This document shows, piece after piece, positions 24,967 to 33,966 of a DNA stretch of 64,000 bases (position 1 is the stretch's first letter; each line of letters starts with the position of its first letter). The notes under the pieces are model-generated. The model saw only the letters and a list, made by a program, of their open reading frames with translations. It had not been told where the DNA came from and did not search any database. This DNA is from Treponema_I sp045616125 (GTDB lineage Bacteria > Spirochaetota > Spirochaetia > Treponematales > Treponemataceae), in the NCBI GenBank assembly GCA_045616125.1, contig JAZLGC010000012.1, positions 1-64,000 on the forward strand, read 5' to 3'. Position numbers and translations under genes: made by a program.

Positions 24967-25362
24967 ATGATTGATGTGAATGAGTTGAATAACAGCGCTT
25001 TTGCAGACGACGTATCATTGGTATATGAAAATGACAGCTGGTATTTTATTCATGTAAAGACATACACAGGTGCTATTTTCTGTAATTCGGCAGAATGTGG
25101 CGGAGTAGAAGCTAAATGGTGCATCGGGAATCCTGACTATAAAAATGACTGGATATATCATTCTGAAAAGCGGAATGAAAAGTTTATTCTGGCACTGAAC
25201 AAAAATGCTGGAGATACAGCAAACAGAAAATGGATGTTGGTATTTGGAGAAACTATTTACTGCTGTAATCAGGATAACGATGGCTTTACTGATGTTCTGA
25301 CACTCAGCCGGTTCAAGGTAGATGTAACTGAATTGCAGAAAATGATAAAAACCAGCGTATGA
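24967..25362 (+). CDS. Unknown small protein (131 aa)
   Basis: Not recognised. ATG at 24967 follows AAGGGGGA by 7 bases. The sequence opens MIDVNELNNSAFADDVSLVY and has an acidic, beta-rich look (WYFIHVKTYTGAIFC, KWMLVFGETIYCC), with no membrane segment. The next gene overlaps its stop by 4 bases (ATGA), so they are translationally coupled. Confidence 0.65.
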   Translation: MIDVNELNNSAFADDVSLVYENDSWYFIHVKTYTGAIFCNSAECGGVEAKWCIGNPDYKNDWIYHSEKRNEKFILALNKNAGDTANRKWMLVFGETIYCCNQDNDGFTDVLTLSRFKVDVTELQKMIKTSV

Positions 25363-25703
25363 AAGAAACCTATTTGTTTACTGCCGGGAACGATGAATCG
25401 CAGACCCGCAATTTCATCATGTTCTGGAAGGAGTCGTTGTTACGGGAATGTAACTCATTGCTGATTCCGGTTTCAGGTGAACCGGAGCAGGCGTATCCGC
25501 TGGAGCACTTAAAACAGTATCTTGCAGAACATCCGTGGACTGTAGTGTACCGGCAGCTGATTACTCTGGAAGATGATGAAGAACTGACATCGTATATCAG
25601 ATCAGAAGGAATCCCCGTTATAGAAAATGATGGCGATTTTGATGCCTATTTGTACTGGTACTATACCAATCATCCGGAAGAAAAATGGAACGACGGGATG
25701 TAA
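25359..25703 (+). CDS. Unknown small protein (114 aa)
   Basis: Not recognised. Soluble, acidic; begins MKETYLFTAGNDESQTRNF and ends YYTNHPEEKWNDGM. Its start overlaps the previous stop (ATGA) and its last 19 bases overlap the next gene, so three genes (24967-26134) form one translationally linked set. No domain can be named. Confidence 0.65.
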   Translation: MKETYLFTAGNDESQTRNFIMFWKESLLRECNSLLIPVSGEPEQAYPLEHLKQYLAEHPWTVVYRQLITLEDDEELTSYIRSEGIPVIENDGDFDAYLYWYYTNHPEEKWNDGM

Positions 25704-26134
25704 CTTATTTTGTAAAATTCTGTGGAAAGCCCGGTGCCATGCCAGAAGATACGTATTCAGTCTGCGTTGGCGAATGGTACATAAACCAGATGCTGCACTC
25801 TCTTTCTGTAATTGATCTGTCAGAGGGCGAAGATTATATTGCAGACTTTCATGAGTGGCAGAAAGTTGCCATGGAAGAAGTTCCCCTAGATGCAGTTCCT
25901 CATCTGCTGGAGGCATTCTGTTCTCAGCTTCATTCAATCTGTTTCAGATGCGATAGTAACTTTCTGGATAGTTGGGAGAACTGTTCAGCCCAGTTTTCTC
26001 AGGTTTTCAGTCTGGGAAAATCATATTTTGACTTCATACTGCCGCAGCTTTCCGAAAATCATCGTAATCTGTGCCGACCGGTTGTAGAGCATTATTTTAC
26101 CGGAGAGTACATCGGCGGCGACGAAAATTTGTGA
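25685..26134 (+). CDS. Unknown small protein (149 aa)
   Basis: Not recognised. Begins MERRDVTYFVKFCGKPGAMP; contains four or more Cys scattered without a zinc-ligand spacing, and ends HYFTGEYIGGDENL. It overlaps the previous gene by 19 bases. The 200 bases after it carry no clear gene. Confidence 0.6.
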   Translation: MERRDVTYFVKFCGKPGAMPEDTYSVCVGEWYINQMLHSLSVIDLSEGEDYIADFHEWQKVAMEEVPLDAVPHLLEAFCSQLHSICFRCDSNFLDSWENCSAQFSQVFSLGKSYFDFILPQLSENHRNLCRPVVEHYFTGEYIGGDENL

Positions 26135-26343
26135 AAAAACCGCCAAGGCATCACAATCAGAATCAGCAGTCTGCCCGGACCTTGCATTCATCCAGCCCTA
26201 CCGCTTTTTCATCGGGTACCTGCGGGAACACCTGCAGTAATACTGAAATTAACTGGAGATTTTCTTGTAATATCGAGCTAGTGGTCGGTGAATGACTGTT
26301 TTTCAGCATAGACAGACTTTTTGCTCGCATATATACTGAGGTT
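26135..26343 (+). other. Possible gene remnant plus promoter before the DUF234 ATPase
   Basis: No complete gene. One frame, open across the preceding stop, reads ...PDLAFIQPYRFFIGYLREHL and ends at about 26237, which looks like the tail of a protein lost by frameshift or deletion. At the right end, -35 TAGACA (26309-26314), 17 bases and -10 TATACT (26332-26337) lead to the ATG at 26344 after 6 bases. Confidence 0.4.
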
Positions 26344-27789
26344 ATGGTCGGTAGAGCACATGAAATAAAAGAATTAAATAAACTTTATAACAGTGGAAAA
26401 GCGGAATTAGTTGCAATTTATGGCCGCAGACGAATTGGAAAGACATATCTTGTTGATGAAACTTTTAAGAATAGAATTACATTTCGTCATGCAGGGCTTT
26501 CTCCAGTTGAATCAAAAGAAATAAAGGGTGGCATCCTAAAAAAGCAACTTGAACACTTTTACTTTTCTTTACAGCTTCAAGGCATGCCTAAATCTCATCG
26601 CCCGGAATCATGGCTCGAAGCTTTTTTCATGCTGGAAAAACTCTTGGAATCAAAAGATCACGGTGACCGACAGGTTGTGTTCCTTGATGAGCTTCCTTGG
26701 ATGGATACTCCACAATCTGGTTTTGTTACAGCCTTTGAAGGTTTCTGGAATACATGGGCCTGTCATAGATCAAATCTTATGGTAGTGGTTTGTGGAAGTG
26801 CAAATTCATGGATTCTTGATAAACTTATTAATAATCATGGCGGCCTCTACAACCGCGTTACTTATGAAATGAAGCTTTCTCCTTTCACTCTCAGCGAATG
26901 TAAAGCATTTTTTAAGTCCAACAACATCCTGCTTTCTGATTATGACATTACTCAAAGCTATATGATACTGGGAGGTATCCCGTTCTATCTGGGATATTTT
27001 GAGCAAGGTGTAAGTCTTGCACAGACCGTAGATGCATTATTCTTCCAGAATAATGCAAAACTTAGGGACGAATACAACAGACTGTTTGAATCAGGATTTT
27101 CCAGTCCTGAAATTATGAAATCTCTTGTTAAGTTTTTAGGTAAGCGTAATGCCGGCTATACTCGAAAAGAAATTGTAGAAGGGCTTGCAATTACAGACAG
27201 TGGACATCTTTCTAAAAACTTAAAGGCACTTATTGCAAGCGATTTTGTCGTTGAATATGTTCCTTTCGGACTTGGGAAAAGAGAAGTACATTATAAACTT
27301 GTAGATTCTTTCTGTAAGTTCTGTCTCAAATTTGTAAACGAAAAAACTATGCTGCATGAGTCTTTCTGGCAGCAAAATGTAACTTCCAGTTCCATCAACA
27401 GCTGGAGAGGTTTTGCTTTTGAAAATGTATGCTTCAACCATATAAATCAGATAAAAGCGGCTTTAGGTATAAGTGGTGTTGTAACAACTCATTCAGCCTG
27501 GTCAAAACGTCCTGATGGAAAGGACGATGATGGTGCTCAGGTTGACCTGATAATCAGTCGCAAAGACAACGTTATTAACATGTGCGAAGTTAAATTTTAC
27601 AGTAGTAAATTCACCGTTGATAAAGCATATCACTCGACGTTGGTTGAACGTCAAAAACTATTAAGCACTATGATTCCCAAAAAATCAGTAGTTCATGGAA
27701 CATTGATTACCACATACGGATTGGAATACAACGAATATTCAGGCGATTTTGTAAAAGTCCTCACTCTTGATGACTTGTTTAAGGAATAG
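26344..27789 (+). CDS. Archaeal-type/DUF234 ATP-binding protein
   Basis: 481 residues. Walker A is YGRRRIGKTYLVDE near residue 25, with the opening VGRAHEIKELNKLY typical of this group; Walker B VVFLDELPWMDTP lies near 120. The C-terminal DUF234-like region has PDGKDDDGAQVDLIISRK followed by NMCEVKF, a PD-(D/E)xK nuclease-like pattern. It is clearly more AT-rich than the genes on either side, so it looks like an insertion into the cluster of unknown genes. Function unknown. The promoter leaves only 6 bases before the ATG, so translation is likely leaderless. Confidence 0.85.
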   Translation: MVGRAHEIKELNKLYNSGKAELVAIYGRRRIGKTYLVDETFKNRITFRHAGLSPVESKEIKGGILKKQLEHFYFSLQLQGMPKSHRPESWLEAFFMLEKLLESKDHGDRQVVFLDELPWMDTPQSGFVTAFEGFWNTWACHRSNLMVVVCGSANSWILDKLINNHGGLYNRVTYEMKLSPFTLSECKAFFKSNNILLSDYDITQSYMILGGIPFYLGYFEQGVSLAQTVDALFFQNNAKLRDEYNRLFESGFSSPEIMKSLVKFLGKRNAGYTRKEIVEGLAITDSGHLSKNLKALIASDFVVEYVPFGLGKREVHYKLVDSFCKFCLKFVNEKTMLHESFWQQNVTSSSINSWRGFAFENVCFNHINQIKAALGISGVVTTHSAWSKRPDGKDDDGAQVDLIISRKDNVINMCEVKFYSSKFTVDKAYHSTLVERQKLLSTMIPKKSVVHGTLITTYGLEYNEYSGDFVKVLTLDDLFKE

Positions 27790-27861
27790 TATCTATCTGC
27801 AAGACACCTATACTTCTTCATTTTCTTTCCAACTGCACCAATAAGTTCTACTGTATAGGTA

Positions 27862-28740
27862 ATGACATTGGACATTGATACTACTAAACGGAAAAACGTA
27901 ACACTGGATTGCGATGTGGGACAGATTTTCTGGGGAAAGAACATTTCCCAGTATTCCCTCAACGTGCATAACTGCGGGAAAATTCCGCTGCAGCTCGATA
28001 TTGACCTGACCTACAATGACTATCTGGATGTAACCGTGCCTGGTCTTGTTGAATGGGCAAAAGAATACTGGGATTGGGCATCTGATCCCGTCGGTAACCC
28101 TATGAGTACTGAACGCTGGATTGCGTGGAATGCACAGGGGCTGTCCATTGCCCGTTCTATCCGGCAGGTTTTCCCGAAAAAGTGGCGGCTGTTCTATATT
28201 GAACGAATCCCCGGACAGAGAATCCGGAAATATTACATCGGACATCATGGTGTCGTTGCAGTTCCATTTTTTGACCTGTCGTGCTGGATTCGAGGAAAAC
28301 TGCGGAAGGCTCGAAATGCATGCCGGAACTATGCAAAGTCACCACGGCAACAGAAACATCCGGTCGCTGCTGATAATGGACAGATGATGACCGTACACTG
28401 TACCCAAGCCGATGGATGGCAGTTTTCTGTATTCACCATGATAGAAGACGATGAACGAAAATCATGGGCCACCATATTTGATTACAAAACAGAAACTACC
28501 GCCCGTTTCCTGACAACATCTGATACACCGCCTGAGCGAACTGACGATATCGCGTTTTTTATGTGGTCACCACGAAAACTGGAGCCATCAACGGAAGAAC
28601 ACCTTTTACAATGGTTCCATGAAAAGCCGGTCCGCGGTATGGCTCAGGGGTGTGCCACCAACTGGGAAGCCATAAAGCAGTCCTGGAAAGATATGCGGGA
28701 AGTAAAAGTGTTGCAGAACCAAACGGAGAAACCGGTATGA
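27862..28740 (+). CDS. Unknown protein (292 aa)
   Basis: Not recognised. It starts MTLDIDTTKRKNVTLDCDVG, has a Trp-rich middle (VEWAKEYWDWAS, ERWIAWNAQG) and a basic patch near residues 150-175. No signal peptide or membrane segment. The following gene overlaps its stop by 4 bases (ATGA). No ribosome-binding site precedes the ATG; a TACTGT box ends 7 bases upstream. With its two followers it forms a three-gene unit of unknown role. Confidence 0.65.
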   Translation: MTLDIDTTKRKNVTLDCDVGQIFWGKNISQYSLNVHNCGKIPLQLDIDLTYNDYLDVTVPGLVEWAKEYWDWASDPVGNPMSTERWIAWNAQGLSIARSIRQVFPKKWRLFYIERIPGQRIRKYYIGHHGVVAVPFFDLSCWIRGKLRKARNACRNYAKSPRQQKHPVAADNGQMMTVHCTQADGWQFSVFTMIEDDERKSWATIFDYKTETTARFLTTSDTPPERTDDIAFFMWSPRKLEPSTEEHLLQWFHEKPVRGMAQGCATNWEAIKQSWKDMREVKVLQNQTEKPV

Positions 28741-29315
28741 TAACATTCAACATTTATTTACAACCATGCGATACCAATACGCTGATACAGTATCTTGAGC
28801 AGTATCCCCATGAGCAGCCGATTGTTGAAAAGGAATTCTGTGCAGAAACATTTTCGTATCTGGAGGATGACCTGGGCATTGTACTGTACGACAACTCAAA
28901 AGAATCTCCTTATGCCGGCTGCAAACAATCAGTTCACATTCACCGGGTGTTGCTGTCAGAAGATGAGGCTTTGTGGGAATTTACTGAAAAATGGTTTCCT
29001 GATGGTAAACGGGGAGCGATTAAAGGCATTATCGACTCCGTACAGCGCAAATACTTTGACTTTACAACGGCCGTTAAGGGAGACCGGTTCGGGATATTTA
29101 TTTCCAGCAAAAATGATGATTTCTGCTATGCCCTACTGAAAAAAAGAGCAGAAAACCTTAACGGCATGACCTGGAGCTTGATTTCCAGCGCTGGGGACAA
29201 TGCTCCTGTACGGCGGGAATTTCAATACCACCTGGAATATGGCAATGAAAAATCCGGCTATTCCCTTGCACTGTACATTGACTGTACAGAAAGTTTGCAA
29301 CAAAAAGGAGGCTGA
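28737..29315 (+). CDS. Unknown protein (192 aa)
   Basis: Not recognised. Start at 28737 overlaps the previous stop. Begins MITFNIYLQPCDTNTLIQYL; soluble, acidic, with an alternating strand pattern. It ends 3 bases before the next ATG region, so the three genes 27862-29762 are one operon. Confidence 0.65.
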   Translation: MITFNIYLQPCDTNTLIQYLEQYPHEQPIVEKEFCAETFSYLEDDLGIVLYDNSKESPYAGCKQSVHIHRVLLSEDEALWEFTEKWFPDGKRGAIKGIIDSVQRKYFDFTTAVKGDRFGIFISSKNDDFCYALLKKRAENLNGMTWSLISSAGDNAPVRREFQYHLEYGNEKSGYSLALYIDCTESLQQKGG

Positions 29316-29318
29316 TAC

Positions 29319-29762
29319 ATGAACAGTGACATTACACAGCAAGAAGTAGATACGTTGCTTTCCGGAAATGGCGTAGGTTATCAGTTTTATGAACCCACCG
29401 CTGAAGACATGCAGAAACAGGTCCGATTTTATGATTCTGCCCTCAGCAGCCTTTGCGATGCCATGTTTTATCTGCGCTGCCTTGCCATGATGCACCGGGA
29501 TTTTTTGGAGTATTCCTATACTTCTCCAAATAAAGGTTCTATCTTAACGGGTATTGCAGAAAGTGTAGAGGATACCACCTGTAAACTTTCTGCCGGCAAA
29601 AAGACGGTCCGGCCGCTTTCAAGCTACAACATGCGCATCGATTCGATTAAGTGGTCGTTGCTCGAAATACAGTCTGATGGCCTGTTTGAGCAACATAAAA
29701 AATACCTGCCTTTTGTGTGCGATGCCTACCTGAAGATAGTAAATAGCGTTGAAGAAGTGTAA
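29319..29762 (+). CDS. Unknown protein (147 aa)
   Basis: Not recognised. Mostly helical by eye; begins MNSDITQQEVDTLLSGNGVG, an opening reminiscent of the flagellar switch protein FliM/FliN N-terminal motif (LSQxEIDALLxG), which binds CheY. The rest does not look like FliM. It is last in its operon and is followed by a chemoreceptor gene on the opposite strand, so a motility link is possible but unproven. AAAGGAGG precedes the start. Confidence 0.6.
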   Translation: MNSDITQQEVDTLLSGNGVGYQFYEPTAEDMQKQVRFYDSALSSLCDAMFYLRCLAMMHRDFLEYSYTSPNKGSILTGIAESVEDTTCKLSAGKKTVRPLSSYNMRIDSIKWSLLEIQSDGLFEQHKKYLPFVCDAYLKIVNSVEEV

Positions 29763-29812
29763 AGAAAAAGCCGGCAGGCATCGTGAAGTTTCCTTCAGTC
29801 TGCCAGCCGGCC
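29763..29812 (-). terminator. Terminator of the chemoreceptor gene
   Basis: Minus strand: AGCCGGCTGGCA...TGCCTGCCGGCT stem followed by TTTTCTTT. The stem could also stop the convergent operon from the left. Confidence 0.7.
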
Positions 29813-29838
29813 TTCGTATAACACCGTAAGCTGATAGC

Positions 29839-31725
29839 TTACAGTTTGAAAATCGAAGTCTTTTCTACCATCTGCCGGGTAGCTTCGGCATTCATGGTAA
29901 CCGCATCGCCAACAACATCTACAGATTCAGTAACCTGACCGGTAGCATCGGCAATGGAATTCATGCTCTCGTTAATCTGACGGGTAATATCAGCCAGCTT
30001 CTGCATTTCTATAACAATTTCCTGACTGCCAGCCAGCATCTGAGCCGAGTTGTTCTGAACTTCGGTAGAAGAATCGTTGATGTCGTGCATTGCATTCAGA
30101 ACCTGTGTACTACCGCTGCTCTGTTCCTGCATTGCCTGCATAATAACCTGCTCCTGAGTACGCACTTTCTGGGTCAGCTCAAAAATGCGGCCGAACTGCT
30201 GCTGAACTTCATTAACGTTTTCAATAACCGTGGAAATTGATGCACCAAGATCTTCAAGGCGGGCAGAAATTGATTTACTCTGTTCGTTTGAATCTTCAGC
30301 AAGCTTACGGATTTCATCAGCAACAACCGCAAAACCTTTACCTGCTTCACCGGCGTGAGCTGCTTCAATTGCAGCATTCATAGCCAAAAGGTTGGTCTGT
30401 TCAGCAATATTCTGGATAATATGGCTGGCTTCCTGCATACCTTCAGATTCTTCTGCAATTTCCTGAGAAGTAACAACGGCAGCTTCAACCTTCTGCTGGC
30501 CACTGGAAGATTCCCGGTCCAGTTCTTCAACCATTTCTGCATTTTTCAAAAGAATATCCGTAACCGAACGGATGTTTGCAACCATCTCTTCAATGGCAGC
30601 CGTAGATTCAGAAACGCTCATGCTCTGAGCCTTGATATTCTTGTCAAGGACGGTAATGTTGTCAGAAATATGAACAACCGTAGCCTGGGTCTCTTCAACA
30701 CCGGCACTCTGGTTAATCATCTCATTCTTAACGGAATCAAGCTGGGTAACAATGGAGTTTACGTTCTGCGAAATAGCCCCGATGCTGGAATCAAGCTGAT
30801 TTGCTGCCAGTTCAGAAGTATGTCCCGATTTTTTTATATCACCGATAAGCAGCCGTGTCTGATCTGCAAAGGTATTCAGACTCATGGTCAGGTTACCAAA
30901 GGCATCACGGGATGTAATGGGCATGTTCTTAACACTGTAATCGCCGCTCTGTACTTTATCAGCAAAAGATTCAAGGTTTGAAAGCTGACGTTCCCGTTCA
31001 CGCATTTCTGCAGTAACGGCAAATATTGCAGAGAAACCCGAAACCAGAGCAAAAGGAATTACTTTGTCAAAGAATGCCAGAATGTTCGCCATGGAGAATT
31101 CACCGATGCTTTCAGCAGACATGGTGAACATGGCAGCCAGCAGGGTACTGATAATACCGACAACTTCAAAGCCCACGATAATCATGATGCTGGTTGTCAT
31201 TTTCACATCCTGGAATTTCTTTACGATAGGAACAAAGCTCATGTAGTGAGAAAGTTTCTGCTTCATAGGAACATAGAAGAGCGAACCGATGATACATTCA
31301 CTGGAAAGACCTGCCAGAATAATAGGAACACCATCTACACCACTGAACCGTACACCAACAGATTTCAGACAGAAGAAAGGCATGGAAAGAACTACAAACG
31401 TCGGAACAAGAATTGCGGCGTCAAGGAACAGCTTATAGGCTCTGTTGGCCCGATAGGTTGTAGCCTCGTCACCGGTAAAACTCCGGATAACACCCATACA
31501 GTAACTATAAATCAAGAAGGGAAAGAACAGGTTAATCCAGAAATAAGCAACGTAGGTACCTGATTTCAGCATATTGATTGTTGTCCGGTAGGGTACGAAT
31601 CCAAACCACAACAGCTGTACCGTAAAGTATGCCATGGGAATAAGGTACATACAGTAGGTAAGCACACAGATTGAGAACGGCGGTTTGGAAAGCTCTTTAT
31701 TCGGTTTAATATTCAAAAATGCCAT
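29839..31725 (-). CDS. Methyl-accepting chemotaxis protein with membrane-only sensor region
   Basis: 628 residues. The N-terminal ~240 residues hold about six TM helices (for example ICVLTYCMYLIPMAYFTVQL, IMIIVGFEVVGIISTLLAAM) with only short loops, so there is no periplasmic ligand domain. HAMP-like residues 250-300 follow, then the signalling domain with the hairpin tip EQTNLLAMNAAIEAAHAGEA and GKGFAVVADEIRKLAED. It should signal to CheA/CheW. A membrane-embedded sensor suggests sensing of membrane state, ions or a small hydrophobic ligand. GGAG precedes the ATG. Confidence 0.9.
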   Translation of the reverse strand: MAFLNIKPNKELSKPPFSICVLTYCMYLIPMAYFTVQLLWFGFVPYRTTINMLKSGTYVAYFWINLFFPFLIYSYCMGVIRSFTGDEATTYRANRAYKLFLDAAILVPTFVVLSMPFFCLKSVGVRFSGVDGVPIILAGLSSECIIGSLFYVPMKQKLSHYMSFVPIVKKFQDVKMTTSIMIIVGFEVVGIISTLLAAMFTMSAESIGEFSMANILAFFDKVIPFALVSGFSAIFAVTAEMRERERQLSNLESFADKVQSGDYSVKNMPITSRDAFGNLTMSLNTFADQTRLLIGDIKKSGHTSELAANQLDSSIGAISQNVNSIVTQLDSVKNEMINQSAGVEETQATVVHISDNITVLDKNIKAQSMSVSESTAAIEEMVANIRSVTDILLKNAEMVEELDRESSSGQQKVEAAVVTSQEIAEESEGMQEASHIIQNIAEQTNLLAMNAAIEAAHAGEAGKGFAVVADEIRKLAEDSNEQSKSISARLEDLGASISTVIENVNEVQQQFGRIFELTQKVRTQEQVIMQAMQEQSSGSTQVLNAMHDINDSSTEVQNNSAQMLAGSQEIVIEMQKLADITRQINESMNSIADATGQVTESVDVVGDAVTMNAEATRQMVEKTSIFKL

Positions 31726-31881
31726 AACTGATAAACTCCTGAAGATACAATCTCATTACATAGAATACGGCAGATATTGAGGCAATAACAAGGATATTTT
31801 TTTTGGAATGTGGAAAATTTTATTCTGAAAAATGGTGGAAGTGCGCTAAAAAATTACAATAATATATGGAGAGAGGTGATG

Positions 31882-33861
31882 ATGAAGGCGAAGTTGGAAA
31901 AAGTATTAAAGCAGTATTTTGGCTATACCTCTTTCAGACCGGGGCAGTATGAAATAATCAGCGCTGTTCTTGCAGGCAAAGATACCCTGGCCGTAATGCC
32001 TACCGGCGGAGGAAAATCCCTGTGCTATCAGATTCCCGCTCTGGTACAGTCAGGCCTTACGGTTGTCATTTCGCCGCTGATTGCGTTGATGCAGGATCAG
32101 GTAGCCCAGCTTGATGCTCTTGGAATACCTGCCCTGTTCTTGAATTCCAGTCTTGACTGGGATACGTACCGTGGCAATATGGACCGTATTCGTACCGGCG
32201 AAATAAAACTGCTGTATTGTGCACCGGAAACGCTGGTAACGGAACGTGTTCAAACCCTTCTCAATGAAGTAACCGTAAGTTGCTTCACCGTGGACGAGGC
32301 CCATTGTATCAGCGAGTGGGGCCACGATTTCCGCCCGGAATATACAGACCTTGTAACGATTATGCGTCGCTTTCCGGATGCCGTCTGTCTGGCCCTTACT
32401 GCAACGGCAACCGATGCGGTTCGAAAAGACATTAAAACTACTCTGGAACTGGGAAAACGCCACCCGTATTTTGAGCAGGTTGCAAGCTTTAATCGTCCTA
32501 ATATTTACCTTGAAGTACAGCAGAAATCCGGAAAGGCACAGGGATTGTCCGCACAGGCCATGGAAAATCTCAGTTTTACCACAGGCAAATATGTTACGAA
32601 GGCTGCAGGGTTAAAGGTTTTTTCTAAATTGAAACTTTGCCGCGCCGACGAAATGGTTCTGGAATTCATAGCGTCACACAAAGATGAAAGCGGTATCGTG
32701 TACTGCTTTTCCCGCAGACAGGTAGATGAACTTACAGAAATTCTTACTGCTGCCGGCATACACGCCCTGCCGTATCATGCGGGCCTTACCGATGAGGTGC
32801 GGGCCAGAAACCAGCAGGACTTTGTAAATGATGATGTCCCCGTAATTGTAGCAACAGTTGCTTTTGGCATGGGAATCAATAAACCCAATGTACGCTATGT
32901 TGTGCATTATGACCTTCCCAAATCAGTGGAGCAGTATTATCAGGAAATTGGACGAGCCGGTCGCGATGGTGAACCTTCCCGGGCGCTGCTTTTGTATTCC
33001 CGGGGCGATACACAGAAAATCCGCTTTTTCTTCAATGAAAAGGATCCTCATGAACGCCTTATTGCAGAGCGGCAGTTATCTGCCATGGTAAATCTTGCAG
33101 AATGCAGAACCTGCCGTCGTGAAGCCCTTTTAGCCTACTTTGGTGAAAAACTGGCATCGGCTGGCGATGGTGAAAGCCGGGATCAGTGCTGTGATGTCTG
33201 TACATCAGGTGTTACCGCAGTAGATGTGGATGTTACCATTCCGGTTCAAAAGCTGCTTTCAGCTATTCTGAGAACCGGTGAACGTTTTGGTTCCAGTTAT
33301 GTCATCGATGTACTGCTGGGTAGCCGCATGAAACGTGTTCTTGAGAACGGTCACGATAAGCTTTCTGTGTACGGCATCGGCAAAGAGTATGCAAAAGATG
33401 ACTGGATGGAACTGGTGCGGCTTCTTATTGAGGCTGGATTTTTGCGGAAATCGTCTGATTATCAGGTTTTAAGCTTAACGAAAGATGCCCGTGACACCTT
33501 GCGGGACCGGGGAATGGTGATGCTGCCGTTTATACCCAGTGGCCGTACCGGAGAGTCTTATGCTCATGCCCAGCAGCTTGCACAGATGAGGGTAAACGGC
33601 AAAGCAGCAGGTGCTGGTCATTTAAGTGTCGATGACACTGCAGGTCAGGCAATTTATCAGGAACTGAAACGGGTACGGAAGCGGCTGGCAGAGGAATCAT
33701 CGGTACCGCCCTATGTCATATTCGGTGATAAGACAATAGAAGATGTTGCTGTTAAAAAACCCCGCAGCCGCGAAGAACTGCAGGGTATTTACGGTATTGG
33801 GGAAACCAAGGCAGAGCGGTACGGCGAGTTTATTCTCCGCGCCGTACGCCGCATTGAGTAG
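31882..33861 (+). CDS. recQ: ATP-dependent DNA helicase RecQ
   Basis: 659 residues. Helicase motifs: FGYTSFRPGQYEII, Walker A MPTGGGKSLCYQIPAL, DEAH box TVDEAHCISEWGHDFRPEY, IGRAGRDGEPS. The RQC zinc site has CRTCRREALLAYFGE and CCDVC; a winged helix follows, and the HRDC domain ends the protein (LQGIYGIGETKAERYGEFIL). About 35 residues are inserted between the two RecA-like lobes (residues ~213-256) compared with typical RecQ. It unwinds 3'-5' in recombination repair. ATG 31882 was chosen over 31879 because GAGAGG is better spaced. Confidence 0.94.
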   Translation: MKAKLEKVLKQYFGYTSFRPGQYEIISAVLAGKDTLAVMPTGGGKSLCYQIPALVQSGLTVVISPLIALMQDQVAQLDALGIPALFLNSSLDWDTYRGNMDRIRTGEIKLLYCAPETLVTERVQTLLNEVTVSCFTVDEAHCISEWGHDFRPEYTDLVTIMRRFPDAVCLALTATATDAVRKDIKTTLELGKRHPYFEQVASFNRPNIYLEVQQKSGKAQGLSAQAMENLSFTTGKYVTKAAGLKVFSKLKLCRADEMVLEFIASHKDESGIVYCFSRRQVDELTEILTAAGIHALPYHAGLTDEVRARNQQDFVNDDVPVIVATVAFGMGINKPNVRYVVHYDLPKSVEQYYQEIGRAGRDGEPSRALLLYSRGDTQKIRFFFNEKDPHERLIAERQLSAMVNLAECRTCRREALLAYFGEKLASAGDGESRDQCCDVCTSGVTAVDVDVTIPVQKLLSAILRTGERFGSSYVIDVLLGSRMKRVLENGHDKLSVYGIGKEYAKDDWMELVRLLIEAGFLRKSSDYQVLSLTKDARDTLRDRGMVMLPFIPSGRTGESYAHAQQLAQMRVNGKAAGAGHLSVDDTAGQAIYQELKRVRKRLAEESSVPPYVIFGDKTIEDVAVKKPRSREELQGIYGIGETKAERYGEFILRAVRRIE

Positions 33862-33868
33862 CGTATTC

Positions 33869-33966
33869 AGGATCCCTGAGCAGAAAGCCTTAGGATTGCT
33901 GGGCAGAAAGCCTTAGGATCCCTGAGCAGAAAGCCTTAGGATCCCTGAGCCTGTCGAAGGGTCCTT
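33869..33966. repeat. 23-bp tandem repeat ending in a CCCTGAGC...GTCGAAGGG element
   Basis: Three 23-base units (33869-33891, 33892-33914, 33915-33937; AGGATCCCTGAGCAGAAAGC core, the middle one with AGGATTGCTGGGC) are followed by a fourth that switches to AGGATCCCTGAGCCTGTCGA-AGGGTCC. It lies between convergent recQ and hisB, touching the hisB stop region. Confidence 0.88.

Noticed and set aside
33869..33966. Repeats resembling a short CRISPR array
   Set aside because: The units are directly joined without spacers and continue into a dispersed repeat; no cas genes are present.
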